Source: Rhabdophis nuchalis (lineage: Eukaryota; Chordata; Lepidosauria; Squamata; Natricidae). Taken from it: a DNA stretch of 64,000 nt. Shown piece by piece: positions 52,111 through 63,724 of the stretch. The notes below the pieces were generated by a model. It was not told the origin of the DNA. It saw only the letters and a list, made by a program, of their open reading frames with translations, and searched no databases. Numbering within the stretch: position 1 is the stretch's first letter; every line of letters begins with the position of its first letter. The stretch is from NCBI GenBank assembly GCA_039707465.1, contig CM077653.1:2169001-2233000 (forward strand), written 5' to 3'. Made by a program: the position numbers and the translations under genes.

Positions 52111-52844
52111 GTCAACCCTGAGCCACAGATATTGCCCTTTATTAGCTCCTTGGCAATCTGAACATCTGTGCACCAGGTTAATCAGCCTCCTTCCAAAAGC
52201 CATGAAACAGATTTTATCACCCTACCAGATCCTTAAAAAAAGCAAAGGGAGATGTATCTGCCTTGTTCTCTTTCTCTCCGTCCCGTTCATGTAGCGCTGG
52301 CGTCCTTTTTCGCCCCCCAAAGTATCTAAACCATGAAGTCCTTCTGCCCCGAAGCCCCAAAGCTCTTGGCCACTTATATTCCAGCCACAAATCCTCATTT
52401 TCTTTATGGGGGCAGAGTGAGAAAGACAACTTAACTTCCCCCTCCAGATCCCCACCCCCACCCCATGAGATCTGAGCAACAGATTCCCCCCAGGGCGAAG
52501 AGGGCGGAGAAGACCAGGGTCTCCAGGACATAAACACCTCCACAAAGCTGATTTTCTCTGTATTTGGAGTGGAGTGGCACTTAGCCAGACAAACACAAAC
52601 AAGTCTGCACTCACCTCCCCTCTAAGAGAAAATAACCACGGAGTAGTGCAGCTCTTGGGGGGAAAAAACACTCAAGTTGTCATGGAACTGAACATTTGCA
52701 GTACTTTTTTTTTTATTGTCTTTCATTGTTGAAACTTTTCCGCCGAGCTCCATTACTCAGCGATGGATAAGCCCATTTGCGGAGTTAAAGGTCATTCAGA
52801 TGAGCCAACCTCTGCTCTACTAATTGTTTCAGGTAGCAAGCATC
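52111..52844. other. Unassigned sequence
   Basis: Overlapping frames up to 149 codons on the minus strand at 52222-52671 lack any recognised domain. Confidence 0.4.
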
Positions 52845-53205
52845 AATGGCAGAGGTCTTCAAACATCAATGGCAGAGGTCTTCAAACTTGGCAACTTTAA
52901 GACTGGTGGACTTCAACTTCCAGAACTCTGGGAGTTGAAGTCCACCAGCCTTAAAGTTGCCAAGTTTGAAGACCTCTGATCTAAGAGGAGAGATTGCAGA
53001 GGAAGGGATTACAAGAGAGTAAGTTATATTGGCTGGGGAATCCTGGGAGTTGAAGTCCACCAGCCTTAAAGTTGCCAAGTTTGAAGACCTCTGATCTAAG
53101 AGGAGAGATTGCAGAGGAAGGGATTACAAGAGAGTATTGGCTGGGGATTCCTGGGAGTTGAAGTCCACAAGTCTTAAAGTTGCCAAGTTTGGAGCACTGC
53201 CTTGC
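52845..53205. mobile_element. hAT-type element with tandem duplication of one end plus flank
   Basis: Core palindrome cagaggtcttcaaacttggc ... gccaagtttgaagacctctg at about 52872-52978. The right arm, together with ctaagaggagagattgcaga and the next bases, is repeated twice more with a period of about 110-120 bases. The short left tip (ggcagaggtcttcaaac) is also duplicated. Confidence 0.75.
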
Positions 53206-53834
53206 TCACATTCTGATGCTGGGAAAGGCGGAAGGGGCGAGAGGAAGGGGAGGCCAATCAGCAAGGGGAATGGACTCTATTAAAGTGCTCATTCGTCTTT
53301 GGAAGACCTGAAGGTTGCAGTCCGCTCACCATGGAGAACATCCACCTTTGTGGTCACTAAGAATCAACAAACGGATGGCACCAAATCTATCAATCACCCA
53401 ATCTGCCGGTCTGAAGGCCTTGTGTGGAATATTTCTGTCCCTTTGTCCAGTCCAAACTCTGCAACTATGGTTACAGTTGTTGGGGGGGGGGGGAGGTCTT
53501 AATTCCAAAAAAGTGCTGACATGATGATCTCATTTTACCATCGCAGTTTGCACAAGCCTTCTTTGGAAAGCCCCAGAAGAGGCTCTCGTTGCAAGCGGCT
53601 TTCCTTCCTAGCAACTGCTCAGGTAACTGGAGAGACAAGAGAGATTGGCAAATATCCCATCCAATGCATCCAACCCAAACTGAAAAGTTGGGAATTTTGT
53701 TTTTCTTATCTTTGGGTGTGGTGGGTTTTTGTTCCTCCAGGCTGGAGGATGAAGCTCAGGAACAAGACACGGATGGGGTTATTGTTATTATTTTATTTTT
53801 ATTTTTTGCACTCTGCTCTGATGCCAAAGGTGCT
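53206..53834. other. Unassigned sequence
   Basis: Poly-G at 53481-53492 is the only low-complexity feature. No gene recognised. Confidence 0.4.
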
Positions 53835-54165
53835 TTTTTTATTCGGGAGGCAACTGGACTTCCTTGCTTTTTCTTTGAGGATGTTTCGCTTCTCACCCAA
53901 GAAGCTTCTTCAGCTCTGACTGGATGGTGGGGAATGGAAGGATTGATGCTCCTTGCAGACAGCTGGTCATTTGCATCCTTTTAGAAGGTCCTTGAGGCCA
54001 CCTGGAGGCTCATCTGTGTCCTCAGGGTCACCTGAGTGGTGCAAATGGTTCCTGTAATCTGCCATTTTCCCCTCTGGAAATCCCTTCCTACTTCCACCCC
54101 ATTCCAAGGGTCTTCATCCCAAATTGGATAGCTAAAAGCCTGTAGAGATTCTCAATCACCAAGGG
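53835..54165 (-). mobile_element. Second dispersed family (possible Penelope-like), copy 2
   Basis: Same 300-base body as 38040-38345. Inverted, the left end reads cttgggtgagaagcgaaaca. No telomere-like repeat follows this copy. Confidence 0.45.
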
Positions 54166-54234
54166 CCTTTGGGACAACCATGACCAGGACGATTGAGAAA
54201 CTCTACAGACCACTCTGCTCTTAGTAAGTAGAGA

Positions 54235-54490
54235 GACGGAGCATTGAAGGACAAGAGACAATGGGTGGAAACTCATCAAGGAGAGAGGCAACCTAGAACT
54301 AAGAGAAATTCCCTAACGATTAGAACCATCAATCAGTGGAATGAGTAGCCTTCAAAAGTTCTGGGTGCTCCATCAATGGAGGTTTCTAAGAAAAGACTTA
54401 GATGGCCATCTGTCCGAAATGATAGAGGGTCCCCAGCTTGAGGCTGGACTAGGAGACTTCCAAGATCCCTTCAAACTCTGCTGATCTGTT
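54235..54490 (+). mobile_element. CR1 LINE 3' end
   Basis: gacaatgggtggaaactcat, tcaatcagtggaatgagtag, ggctggactaggagacttcc. More diverged than most copies. Confidence 0.85.
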
Positions 54491-54686
54491 TTTCTGCCTC
54501 ACCGACTCCCTCGTTCCTGGTGTCTCCTCAGCATCTCAAGGTCTGCAGAAGTGAGACAATCTTAGCGCAGCACTTATGAAGGATGGAGAGATGGGATAAT
54601 GTGGTGAGTTTTAGAGGGAAATTTTTAATGGCCCAATCCGGAGATTTGATTTTATATCTTCTAGCTATCAAAGACCCTCTAAATGT
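54491..54686. other. Unassigned sequence
   Basis: Short spacer. Confidence 0.3.
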
Positions 54687-55338
54687 GCTCTCTACATGGG
54701 GCTTCCCTTGAGGTGCACTCGAAAGCTACAGTTAGTCCAGAATGCAGCCGCGCGGGTGATTACGGGAGCTACTAGATGCTCCCACATAACACCGATCCTG
54801 CGCGAGCTGCACTGGCTTCCTGTGGTCTTTCGGGTGCGCTTCAAGGTTTTGACGACCATCTTCAAAGCGCTCCTTGGCTCGGGGCCTAGTTATATGCGAG
54901 ACCGCCTCCTGCCCCATACATCCCTTCAGCCGATGCGCTCCCACAGAGAGGGCCTTTTCAGGGTGCCGTCGGCCGGGCAATGCCGCTGGCGACACCCAGG
55001 GGAAGAGCCTTCTCTGTGGCGGGCCCTGCCCTTTGGAACGACCTACCCCCTGAATTGCGCACAATCACCGACCTCCGCCTCTTCCGCCAGTGTCTGAAGA
55101 CACATCTTTTCCAGCAAGCCGGCCTAGCCTAACCTCCCATGGGGACTATTTTAGAGAGTTTTAAATTGGGAATTTTAAAATTGGTTTTAGCATAGGATTA
55201 GATTAATTTAATATGTTCTTAAATTATGTATTTATTGTTTATATGTTTTTTAAAATTCCTGTGCGCCGCCCTGGGTCCTCTGTGGAGAAGGGCGGGATAT
55301 AAATATAAATAAATAAAATAAATAAATAAAATAAATAA
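54687..55338 (+). mobile_element. L2-clade LINE, ORF2 C-terminus and 3' UTR
   Basis: Frame from 54696 reads MGLPLRCTRKLQLVQNAAAR onward and shifts once before the C-terminus. The 3' UTR ends ctgtgcgccgccctgggtcc and (AAATA)n. Confidence 0.92.
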
Positions 55339-55785
55339 AATATTTAGACTCCTGGTGTATGGAGGCGAGACAGATGTTGAGTTGCTGTGGAATTGCTGAG
55401 ACAGATAACGTGAGGACATGCTCACCAAAGGGCCCGATTGTTGAGAGCGATGGGTCAACCGCTTGGCTTCCTTTCTTACAACCTCTTGGGAGAAAATTTT
55501 TCCACCCAAGCTCTCGGTTGGCAAAGTGATAGATAACTTGTGTGCTTTGCTGTGCTCTATAACAAACAATTCATTACAACGAAATGGACTTCCTGTCATT
55601 AGCCCAATCTCTCTGAGTTTAATGTTGCATCCTGCAGACCAGCAAATCCTTGCCTGATGACGGATGTTTCAGATCTCTTCTTGTATTTATGGCGCATCCT
55701 GAAACGGAAAAGAAAATGGATATATAACGTCTTTAGGCATTTCCACTGACATACAATATTTACTCTTGGCAAATAAACCTGTTAG
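55339..55785. other. Unassigned sequence
   Basis: Nothing recognised. Confidence 0.4.
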
Positions 55786-55861
55786 AAGGAGGGGGAGGAG
55801 GGGAGGGGGAGGAGGAAGAAGGAGGAGGAGGAGGAGAAGTAGTAGCAGTAGTAGCAGCAGC

Positions 55862-55897
<36 letters not shown>

Positions 55898-56270
55898 TGT
55901 TGTTGTTTAATAGTTTGTATTTCAGCACAATAGCAACCAGGGAAGAAGAGGAGGAGGAGGGAGGAGGAGGAGGAGGAGGAGGAGGAGGGAGGAGGAGGAG
56001 GAGGAGGAGGGAGGAGGTGAAGTAGTAGTACTAGTTGTTGTTTAATAGTTTGTATTTCAGCACAATAGCAACCAGGGAAGAAGAGGAGGAGGAGGGAGGA
56101 GGAGGAGGAGGAGGAGGAGGAGGGAGGAGGAGGAGGAGGAGGAGGAGGGAGGAGGAGGAGGAGGAGGAGGGAGGAGGAGGGAGGAGGAGGAGGAGGAGGG
56201 AGGAGGAGGAGGAGGAGGGAGGAGGAGAAGGAGGGAGGAGGAGGAGTACTAGTTGTTGTTCTTTAATAGT
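55786..56270. repeat. (GGA)n/(AGT)n compound repeat within a larger tandem unit
   Basis: Purine-rich GGA tracts alternate with the unique phrase taatagtttgtatttcagca (about 55908, 56044 and, in variant form, 56265), so a longer unit of 130-220 bases has been copied in tandem. A further related piece starts at 56521. Confidence 0.9.
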
Positions 56271-56620
56271 TTGTATTTCAGTATAACTTTTGTTTGGATG
56301 TTTATACATGATTGTTAGCATAGACTTTACAATGATATATTTGCATTTCTTTCCACTTTGTAGTACAAATGAAAACTTAATGTATTATCTATATTTTGTT
56401 ATGAAGCCTCGGAAGGGGTCAACGACTTCAACATGAAGGTTCTCACAATATCTTTTTTATACCATACCCTTACCCTATTTGTAAAAAATTGTAAAACCCA
56501 ATAAAACTTTTTCAAAACGAATAGTTTGTATTTCAGCACACTAGCAACCGGTGAAAAGGAAGAGGAGGAGGAGGAGGAGGAAGAGGGAGGAGGAGGAGAA
56601 GAAGGGGAAGTTGGCCATGG
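56271..56620. mobile_element. AT-rich segment resembling an L1-type 3' UTR, with GGA tract
   Basis: The piece ending ttgtaaaacccaataaaact resembles a LINE 3' end with a polyadenylation signal. The phrase gtttgtatttcagcacacta and a GGA tract follow. Assignment is weak. Confidence 0.3.
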
Positions 56621-56704
56621 AGAGTTGGCCATGGCAAATTGTCATAGACCCCTCGGAAGGCCATTGCTGGGAGAACGTATGGATCGGCTAGATGGGCCAT
56701 GGGT

Positions 56705-56822
56705 CTCATTAGGACCCAGATCGTTGGGGGCAAGAGGCTGACTCTTTAAATAGCACTTAGAGAGGGCTGGAAAGCCCTGGGAAGCAATCTATACGTCTGA
56801 GTGCTGTTGCTATTGCTATCAG
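56705..56822 (+). mobile_element. Bov-B-like SINE, 3' half
   Basis: Starts aggacccagatcgttggggg and ends gtctgagtgctgttgctatt. The tRNA-like head is missing. Confidence 0.75.
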
Positions 56823-56844
56823 CAGGCTACTGTTTATATACTCG

Positions 56845-57085
56845 CAAGTATTTACAATCGGTGGCAGCATCCCCAGGGTCATGTGATCACCTTTGGTGAT
56901 CCTACGATCACCTTTTCTGACCTTCCCAGCTGGCTTCGGACAAGCAAAGTCAATGGAGGAAGCTGGATTTGCTTAACAACCATGTGATTCATTTAACGAC
57001 TGCCATGATTTGCGTAACAACTGCGGCAGAGAGGTCAAAACAATTGGCATGGCTCCCTTAGCAACTGCTTTGCTTAGCGGCAGTA
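56845..57085. mobile_element. Tigger-like DNA transposon fragment
   Basis: Shares ccagggtcatgtgatcacct, ggacaagcaaagtcaatgga and cttaacaaccatgtgattca with the repeat at 49978. Confidence 0.5.
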
Positions 57086-57365
57086 ATTCTCCTCCGAATT
57101 GTGGTTTGCCACCCCTGAAGGAGATAATTTTGCTGCCCAGGAAATCTCCAACATCAGCGCTTGGAGTCACATTGCTGCACGCCCAGGAAGTGTCAAAGGA
57201 GCCTTGCACCATCTGGGGTGCAAATTTATGTGTTGCGACAACAACTGCAACTTCATAGTAACACGGAACGCCACAGACGCTTTCTCGGTGTGCGTTTCAC
57301 TGGCAAATTAGGGGAAGCTGACACTACCTGGCACCAAGGCCTGTTCAATGCACCTCAAACAATTT
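57086..57365. other. Unassigned sequence
   Basis: Nothing recognised. Confidence 0.35.
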
Positions 57366-57373
57366 GTTTAGAA

Positions 57374-57508
57374 CAGGGGTCTCCAACCTTTGCAACTTGA
57401 AGTCTGAAGGACTTCAGCTCCCAGACTTCTCCAGCCAGCTTTGCTGGCTGGAGAAGTCTGGGAGCTGAAGTCCTTCAGACTTCAAGTTGCAAAGGTTGGA
57501 GACCCCTG
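57374..57508. mobile_element. hAT-type palindromic element, complete 135-bp copy
   Basis: Near-perfect palindrome from CAGGGGTCTCCAACC to GGTTGGAGACCCCTG about the centre cagccagctttgctggctgg. Flanked by perfect GTTTAGAA duplications (57366-57373 and 57509-57516). Serves as the reference for the decorated copies at 11035, 31090 and 50453. Confidence 0.92.
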
Positions 57509-57516
57509 GTTTAGAA

Positions 57517-58610
57517 GTTAATGTTTAGGGGGAAAAGTCCACAACAAAAGTTGAGTTTTGACAATTCAGGTTCACAACTTTCTCAAGCTCACCTGACCAT
57601 CCCTGATCAATCTTCAGCCTCAGCTCCAACCTACCTCACAGGTCCGTCGTTAGGCTAAAATAAAGGGGGTTTCAATGCAGCGTTTGGGTTTCCCACAAGC
57701 TTTCAAGACAGAAGGAAGCCTTCTTGTCTACGGTGCTACCTCCATTCGGCTATTTTATCTTTTCCCCTTTCCTCCAGAGAACCAAAGTAGGGGAAATATC
57801 GGTTATTTGACAGCGAAGGTACATATAATCAAAGCCCCCATTGGGACATTCGAATTGCGGCTTCTTCATCACAGCGGCACATAAACAGGTGAGAAAATAT
57901 TGGAGATAGAAAATGTTTTTTTCAAGATACAAAATGCCCCTTACAGTCTTCTGGGTGGTTTTTTGTGGGTTTTTTTAAAAGTGAAAATGGGCCCGCAGTT
58001 CCACTCTGATTGAACTAAGATGGGCAACATGGGGTGAACGATTGACAGCTCACTTGATTTGCAAAAAAACAAATCTGGTGGAAACTAGATCTCCCCTCTT
58101 CCCTTCCCCTTTTGCCTGCTAATGATTTTGATCGGAGAGCTCCGGGGGGGGGGGGGGAGGACAGGAAAGGCGCCGTGGTGGGTCTTTGCTGAATCGATAT
58201 CCTCAGATTTGTTCAAAAGGTGCCAAAAATGAGAGGACGGATAAGAAGGAAGGAAGGCACGGGGCCTTCGCTATTTGCTAAGTGGGTGCTTTAGCACTTT
58301 CACATCAAGTAGGAGACGGAGAAGGCAAAAAAGAAATAAGAAAACTACACCTCACTTCTCCCAAAGGATGGCGGGCGGGGGGGGGGGGGGAGAGATATAA
58401 CTGCGTGTTTGTTTGTGTTTATGGGGAAAACAGTTTTTTTCCCTCCCATTCAAGATGTTGTTTCCCAAGAAACAAGTGTGGCTTTATTCAAAGCAGAACG
58501 CTAGAACTGTAGACTGGGAAGGGAGCCCTGGCATCATCTAGTCTGACCCTCTGCAATGTTAAGCCATGGGTGAGAAGTGGCTTAATTAAACAATACGGTG
58601 AACTATAATT
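57517..58610. other. Unassigned sequence with two poly-G runs
   Basis: Homopolymer G of 13-16 bases at about 58145-58157 and 58377-58391. No gene recognised. Confidence 0.4.
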
Positions 58611-58712
58611 GGGTTGGGTTGGGTTGAGTTGGGTTGGGTTCAGTTGGGTTGGGTTGGGCTGGGTTGGGTTGGGTTGAGTTGGGTTGGGTTGAGTTGAGTT
58701 GGGTTGGGTTGG
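58611..58712 (+). repeat. (GGGTT)n microsatellite
   Basis: About 20 units of GGGTT with a few GAGTT variants. Closely spaced GGG triplets on the plus strand satisfy the G-quadruplex pattern many times over. Confidence 0.95.
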
Positions 58713-59035
58713 CCTTTCTGCACTTCCAAGTTCTCATATCATATCCAAGGAGGAAATAACAGACGGGCTCAGGTCCCACTTTGGGGGATCTCAACCAAGT
58801 CATCAAAGCTGGTCCTTTTTTTCACATGGGTCGTAGGACGCCGTCTTTGAGCCTCTTGACTTATTCCTCAGTTGCAGGAAAGGCAACGGAAGTACAGAAG
58901 GAGGAAAGTCTCAGACAGAATGGTTCTGAGCAAAGACTGGGAAGGAGGGAGAGAATTTGGGGCACCAGGGAACTGTCACTCCATCCGTTACTCCAGGCTT
59001 CTTTGCCATGGCGGGAAGAGATGAGGTGAGACATC
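58713..59035. other. Unassigned sequence
   Basis: Nothing recognised. Confidence 0.4.
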
Positions 59036-59085
59036 CGTTTCTCCAGAACCTGTCAGAACCTGCTGGATTTCACCCCTGAACCTAT
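59036..59085. mobile_element. hAT-type element end fragment
   Basis: Terminal 50 bases of the 8298 family: ccagaacctgtcagaacctg then gatttcacccctg. Confidence 0.65.
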
Positions 59086-60189
59086 CTACCTACCATCTAT
59101 TTATCATTTCAGTATAATAAAAAATTCTGTGTCCAGAAGCAACAAATTAATGGATCCCAGCTGCTGCCCTGAAGAAGGACTGGTAGCCTTCAACCCATGC
59201 TTGGTGCTGCTCAGAGCCACAGAGGACCTCCTGATTTTATGACTTCTTCTGGCTCTGGTGCCCCAGTTCCAGAAGCAGGAGGGATTTTCCACTTTTGCCT
59301 AAAGGAACATGAGTTATTTATAACAGATAAGTATCTCAGGTCGCCTCTGTGTCTACACAAGATGGAGTGCAGCATTCAGACTAAGAGCTGGAGTTCCTCT
59401 GCCTCCTTCTAGTTTTGGACCCTGGAGTAGGGAGCAGCCCTCGGGTTACCAGGTTTCCACCTTCCCCCCTCCCCACCCCCACTCCCATAAGTAGTAGCTG
59501 CTCTGCAACAAAGTCGTAATGGGAGCTCCCAGAACCTGGTTTAGAGAAGGGATGAATGAAGGCATGCCGTGTCTAATTCATCAAGATCCATTAGACCGAG
59601 TATTGAATTTCCTACAATGCCCGATGGAGGGAGAGAGCTTAATTATTTTCAGGATGGCCCAATCATTTCATCCCCTATCTCCGAAAGGATCCCACGGCAG
59701 CTACCGCCTAATTCGATTGGGATGGATTTTACCTGTCATTTCTAATGCTTTTTTTCTCCTTGGCCCTGGGATTTATCTTCCTTCCTTCCTTTCTCTTTGG
59801 TCTCCCTGCATAAAAAGAAAATATCTTATGAGAAAGTAATTGGGTGACAACTGCTCTTCCACAAGGAAGCCCTGTCCGGAGGTTGTCACATTAAAAATGA
59901 CAGATCCAGTTGGCAAGAGCCAAGGAAATTAATGTTCCTGTGGCCTTCGTTAGAAATAAATTCCTCCCAAAGTTTCTTCTATAACCAGGAATGTTTTACT
60001 AGTCAGTCCATTCAATTGACATCTTGTTTTGATATCACAAAACACAACACACACCCCTTGGTAGCTCCAGCAGCCAAGAAGACCTCAGTTGTAGACTCCC
60101 AGCCTGAAATACTAGTTGTAAGTTACAATTCTTTGGGGGAAAGCATAAATTTTGTCCTTATCTTCTGGAGGATAATATAGGATGAACTC
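59086..60189. other. Unassigned sequence, part possibly conserved noncoding
   Basis: 59560-59770 has the TAATTC/ATTAG motif density seen at 2050 and no repeat ends. The rest shows nothing recognisable. Confidence 0.3.
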
Positions 60190-60550
60190 ATTTAATGAAA
60201 AGAAGGACCAGGGGAGACATGATAGCAGTCTTCCAGTATCTTAGGGGTTGCCCCAAAGAAGAGGGAGTCAAGCTATTCTCCAAAGCCCCTGAGGGCAGGA
60301 CAAGAAGCAATGTGTGGAAACTCATCAAGGAGAGAAGCAACTTAGAACTGAGGAGGAATTTCCTGGCAGTGAGAACAATTAATCAGTGGACCAACTTGCC
60401 ACCAGAAGTTGTGAATGCTCCAACACTGGAGGTTCTCAAGATGATGTTGGGTATCCATTTGTCTGAAGTGGTGTAAGGTTTCTTTCTTACGCAGGGAGTT
60501 GGACTAGAAGACCTCCAAGGTCCCTTCCAATTCTATTGTTCTATTCTATT
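60190..60550 (+). mobile_element. CR1 LINE, ORF2 C-terminus and 3' end
   Basis: An uninterrupted 93-codon frame (60195-60476) reads MKRRTRGDMIAVFQYLRGCP to LEVLKMMLGIHLSEVV. It ends gaagacctccaaggtccctt and a short ATTCT tail. Confidence 0.93.
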
Positions 60551-61465
60551 GATGTTGGCCATCCTGAGAGTTCCTTGGAGGAAGTAGGTAGACCCTACAT
60601 AAGACAAACGCCCCCTTCAATGATCCCACCATTGCTTCTTCGTGCAATTGCTGGGTGAGCCAAAAAATGATGCCTAGACTCCAACTTTGGTTAAAAATGT
60701 TGGTGGGTTGTCTTTCAGGACACAAGACGAGCTGCCTGCCAGAGGGAGTCCGATCAATCAGTCCTTCATGCTTTGTGATTTCTGCATCTTTCCAGCGCGT
60801 GGTGAGATGAGGGAGGGAGAGAATTAGTGCTGGAAGAGTACTAGATTGTGTGGCCTCCCACGGTGGCTTTGTCTTCCTGGGAACAAACTCCTCCTGATTC
60901 ATGAGTTATCGAAGAAAATTGTTCAGCCTTCAGTTGTATTTAAGGAAGATGTGATTTGGGGTGGGCAGATTGAGGGGGGTGGGCAGCGAAGAGAGAGAAG
61001 CGGAAAGGGCTTCAAGCAGAATATCTATGACCCAGGGAGTCAACTGAGAAAGGAGAAAGTCAGGCGAGGAACCTAGAGAAATAAAATAACTGATATTTTG
61101 CTCTTCGAGTGGCACTTTGTCCACAGCGTTGTTGTTGTTTTTTACTAGATGAGTTTTTGCAGCAACAATGACACATTCCAGCTCCTAGAAGTTCAGAATA
61201 AAGAAATACAAAAGCAAATTGGACATTAAAATAGTCATCACCACTTAGCAGAAGTCTGCCCTTTCTGAAGATGTGAAATTAATTTCCAGTTTTCTTCCGA
61301 TGTGAAAAGGCCATCGGCTCTTCCCTCTGCTTAGCTAAAAGGTCTTCTCCTACCTCATCCGTCTTCCTCTTAGGCCAACGGTGGTATTTACAATCTCTTG
61401 CCATTCAGCAATGGAAAACAATAATATAAAACAATGTAAGCAGAACTTGGATGAAATGGGGAGAA
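60551..61465. other. Unassigned sequence
   Basis: No element or gene recognised. Confidence 0.4.
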
Positions 61466-61912
61466 CTTTGGGCTATATGCGAGACCGTCTTCTGCCCCAT
61501 ACATCCCTTAGACCAATACACTCCCACAGAGAGGGCCTTCTCAGGGTGCCGTCGGCCGGGCAATGCCAGTTGGCGACACCCAGGGGAAGGGCCTTCTCTG
61601 TGGCGGGCCCTACCCTCTGGAACGACTTACCCCCCGAACTACGTACCATCTCAGACCTCCACCTCTTCCGCCAGCGTCTTAAGACGCACCTTTTCCAACA
61701 AGCCGGCCTAGCGTAACCTCCCGTTTTGACTGTTTTTAGATAGATTTTAATTTGGGGGATTTTATACTATTTTAGCACAGGGTATGATTTAATTGCTTTT
61801 TAAAAATTTTTTACTTTTGTGATATTTGTTATGTTTTTAAATTTCCTGTGCGCCGCCCTGGGTCCTTTTTGGAGAAGGTGCGGGGTATAAATTTGAATAA
61901 ATTTGAATAAAA
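61466..61912 (+). mobile_element. L2-clade LINE 3' end
   Basis: Frame MRDRLLPHTSLRPIHSHREG to QQAGLA and stop at 61716, then a 3' UTR with ctgtgcgccgccctgggtcc and an AT-rich tail. Confidence 0.92.
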
Positions 61913-62023
61913 CATTCTGCATTTAGCAAGCAGCTGAGATGCTTCGGGACTTCCTGGAATTTTTCCTCCCCGTTTGCAAGGCTTCCTTCTTGCCCTCTGA
62001 AAGGGCATCCCATAATGGTAGGT

Positions 62024-62377
62024 AAAAGGTAGAGGTAAAGGTTCCCCTGGCATATATGTGCTAATCGTTCCTGACTCTAGGGGGCAGTGCTCATCTCTGT
62101 TTCAAAGCCGAAGAGCCAGCACTGTCCGAAGACGTCTCCGTGGTCATGTGGCCAGCATGACTCAACACCAAAGGAGCACAGAACGCTGTTACCTTCCCAC
62201 CAAAGGTGGTCCCTATTTTTCTGCTTGCATTTTTAATGTGCTTTCGAACTGCTAGGTTGGCAGAAGCTGGGACAAATCACGGGAGCTCACTCCGTTACAC
62301 GGCGCTGGGGATTCGAACCGCCAAACTGCTGAGCTTTCTGATCGACAAGTTCAGCGTCTTAGCCACTGAGCCACCTA
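62024..62377 (-). mobile_element. tRNA-derived SINE, 354 bp, with 14-bp target duplication
   Basis: Flanked by perfect ccataatggtaggt (62010-62023 and 62378-62391). The inverted B box ggattcgaacc and inverted A box region cttagccactgagccac show the tRNA head at the right. Body phrases include tggtcatgtggccagcatga and ttcgaactgctaggttggca. A different family from the Sauria-type and hammerhead SINEs. Confidence 0.9.
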
Positions 62378-63028
62378 CCATAATGGTAGGTTTTCCTAAA
62401 ATGTTTTCTGGATGATCCCTGGAAAATGGGCCTCTGAATGAGGAAAAGAAGGGTGCAAATTTGTGACTCGTTGTCTCCACGTGCTAGTTAACGTTAGGCT
62501 CCAAGAGAATTGAAGATAGGGTTAGGGTTACTCTGGGAGAAAGGATGGCTCACTTTGAGATCAACCCAACCGCAAAGGGTTGGCTCAACCTTCCTGGGTA
62601 TCGTTGTGGCGTGAACATCTTTATTTTTCGCCTATCAAAAGAGGGTCTCCAGTGCCTTGTCATTTGCTGGGCTGGGAAGGGGCCCAATCTCCAGGGAAGC
62701 CCAGGCCATCGATGGAAACACGTTGATGCCATTGTGATCCTCAACTCCGAGGGACAAATTGAGGCATTCTCTGCTAGTCTCCCAGCGAGGCTCATCTTGG
62801 AAAAAAGGTTGCCTTGGCAACCAACTTATCAAAGAGCCGCGATGCTCTCGCGGAGCAGAGGAAAAATGGTTTTTGACAAGGGAGGCGCGGCATACAAAGA
62901 CACACCAGGCACCCACAAAAAGAGCAAGGGGGCTGCGATTCTTTTCTCCTGGGGGGAAAAACGGAAGGCAAAAGTGGGGGTCCTCCATCCTCCCCAATCT
63001 GGGCTTCCAGGATGGTGGAATTCTTCAG
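62378..63028. other. Unassigned sequence with telomere-like TAGGGTTAGGGTTA
   Basis: 62517-62530 holds a little over two units of the telomere motif. The 204-codon frame at 62545-63159 runs into the L2 copy, has competing frames on both strands and shows no domain, so it is not called. Confidence 0.4.
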
Positions 63029-63724
63029 GATTCTTCGCCAACTGGACTACTGCAATGCTCTCTACATGGGGCTCCCCTTGGGGTGCACCCGAAGGCTACA
63101 GCAGGTCCAGAATGCGGCCGTGCGGGCGATCTTGGGAATGTCTAGGTATTCCCATGTAACACCGCTCCTGCGCGAGCTGCACTGGTTACCTGTGGTCTTT
63201 CGGGTGCGCTTCAAGGTGTTGATTACCATCTTTAGAGCGCTCCATGGCACGGGACCTAGCTACCTGCGAGACCGCATCCTACCTCATACATTCCTGCGGC
63301 CGATCCGCTCCCACAGAGAGGGACTTCTCCGGGTGCCGTCCACCAGGCAATGCCAGCGGGCGACGCCCAGGGGAAGGGCCTTCTCTGTGGTGGGCCCAAC
63401 CCTCTGGAACGACCTACCCCCCGACCTCAGAACAACCACGGACCTCCGCACCTTCCGCCAGAAATTAAAGAGACTCCTGTTTCATCAGGCCGGCTTGGCC
63501 TAAGTTATTTACCTAGCCTACAGTCTGTATAATAAATTGTTTTAATTGGGTTTGAATGGGATTATGTTTTAACCTTTTAAATTTTAGCACAGGGATAATT
63601 TATTTAATTTGATTTTAACTATTTATATTGTGATACTGTTGTGTTTTTTAACTTCCTGTGCACCGCCCTGGGTCCCTTTGGGGAGAGGGTGCGGTTATAT
63701 AAATCTGAAAATAAATAAATAAAT
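63029..63724 (+). mobile_element. L2-clade LINE, ORF2 C-terminus and 3' UTR, divergent subfamily
   Basis: A frame of 163 codons ends at 63503 and includes CTRRLQQVQNAAVRAILGMS and LHWLPVVFRVRFKVLITIFR. It differs from the other L2 copies at many positions (for example LRTTTDLRTFRQKLKRLLFH), with a 3' UTR ending cctgtgcaccgccctgggtc. A distinct subfamily is likely. Confidence 0.9.

Noticed and set aside
52222..52671. 149-codon minus-strand frame
   Set aside because: No domain, signal or homology that I recognise, and a competing frame of 108 codons overlaps it.
62545..63159. 204-codon plus-strand frame
   Set aside because: No recognisable domain, overlapping frames of similar length on both strands, and it runs out of frame into an L2 copy.
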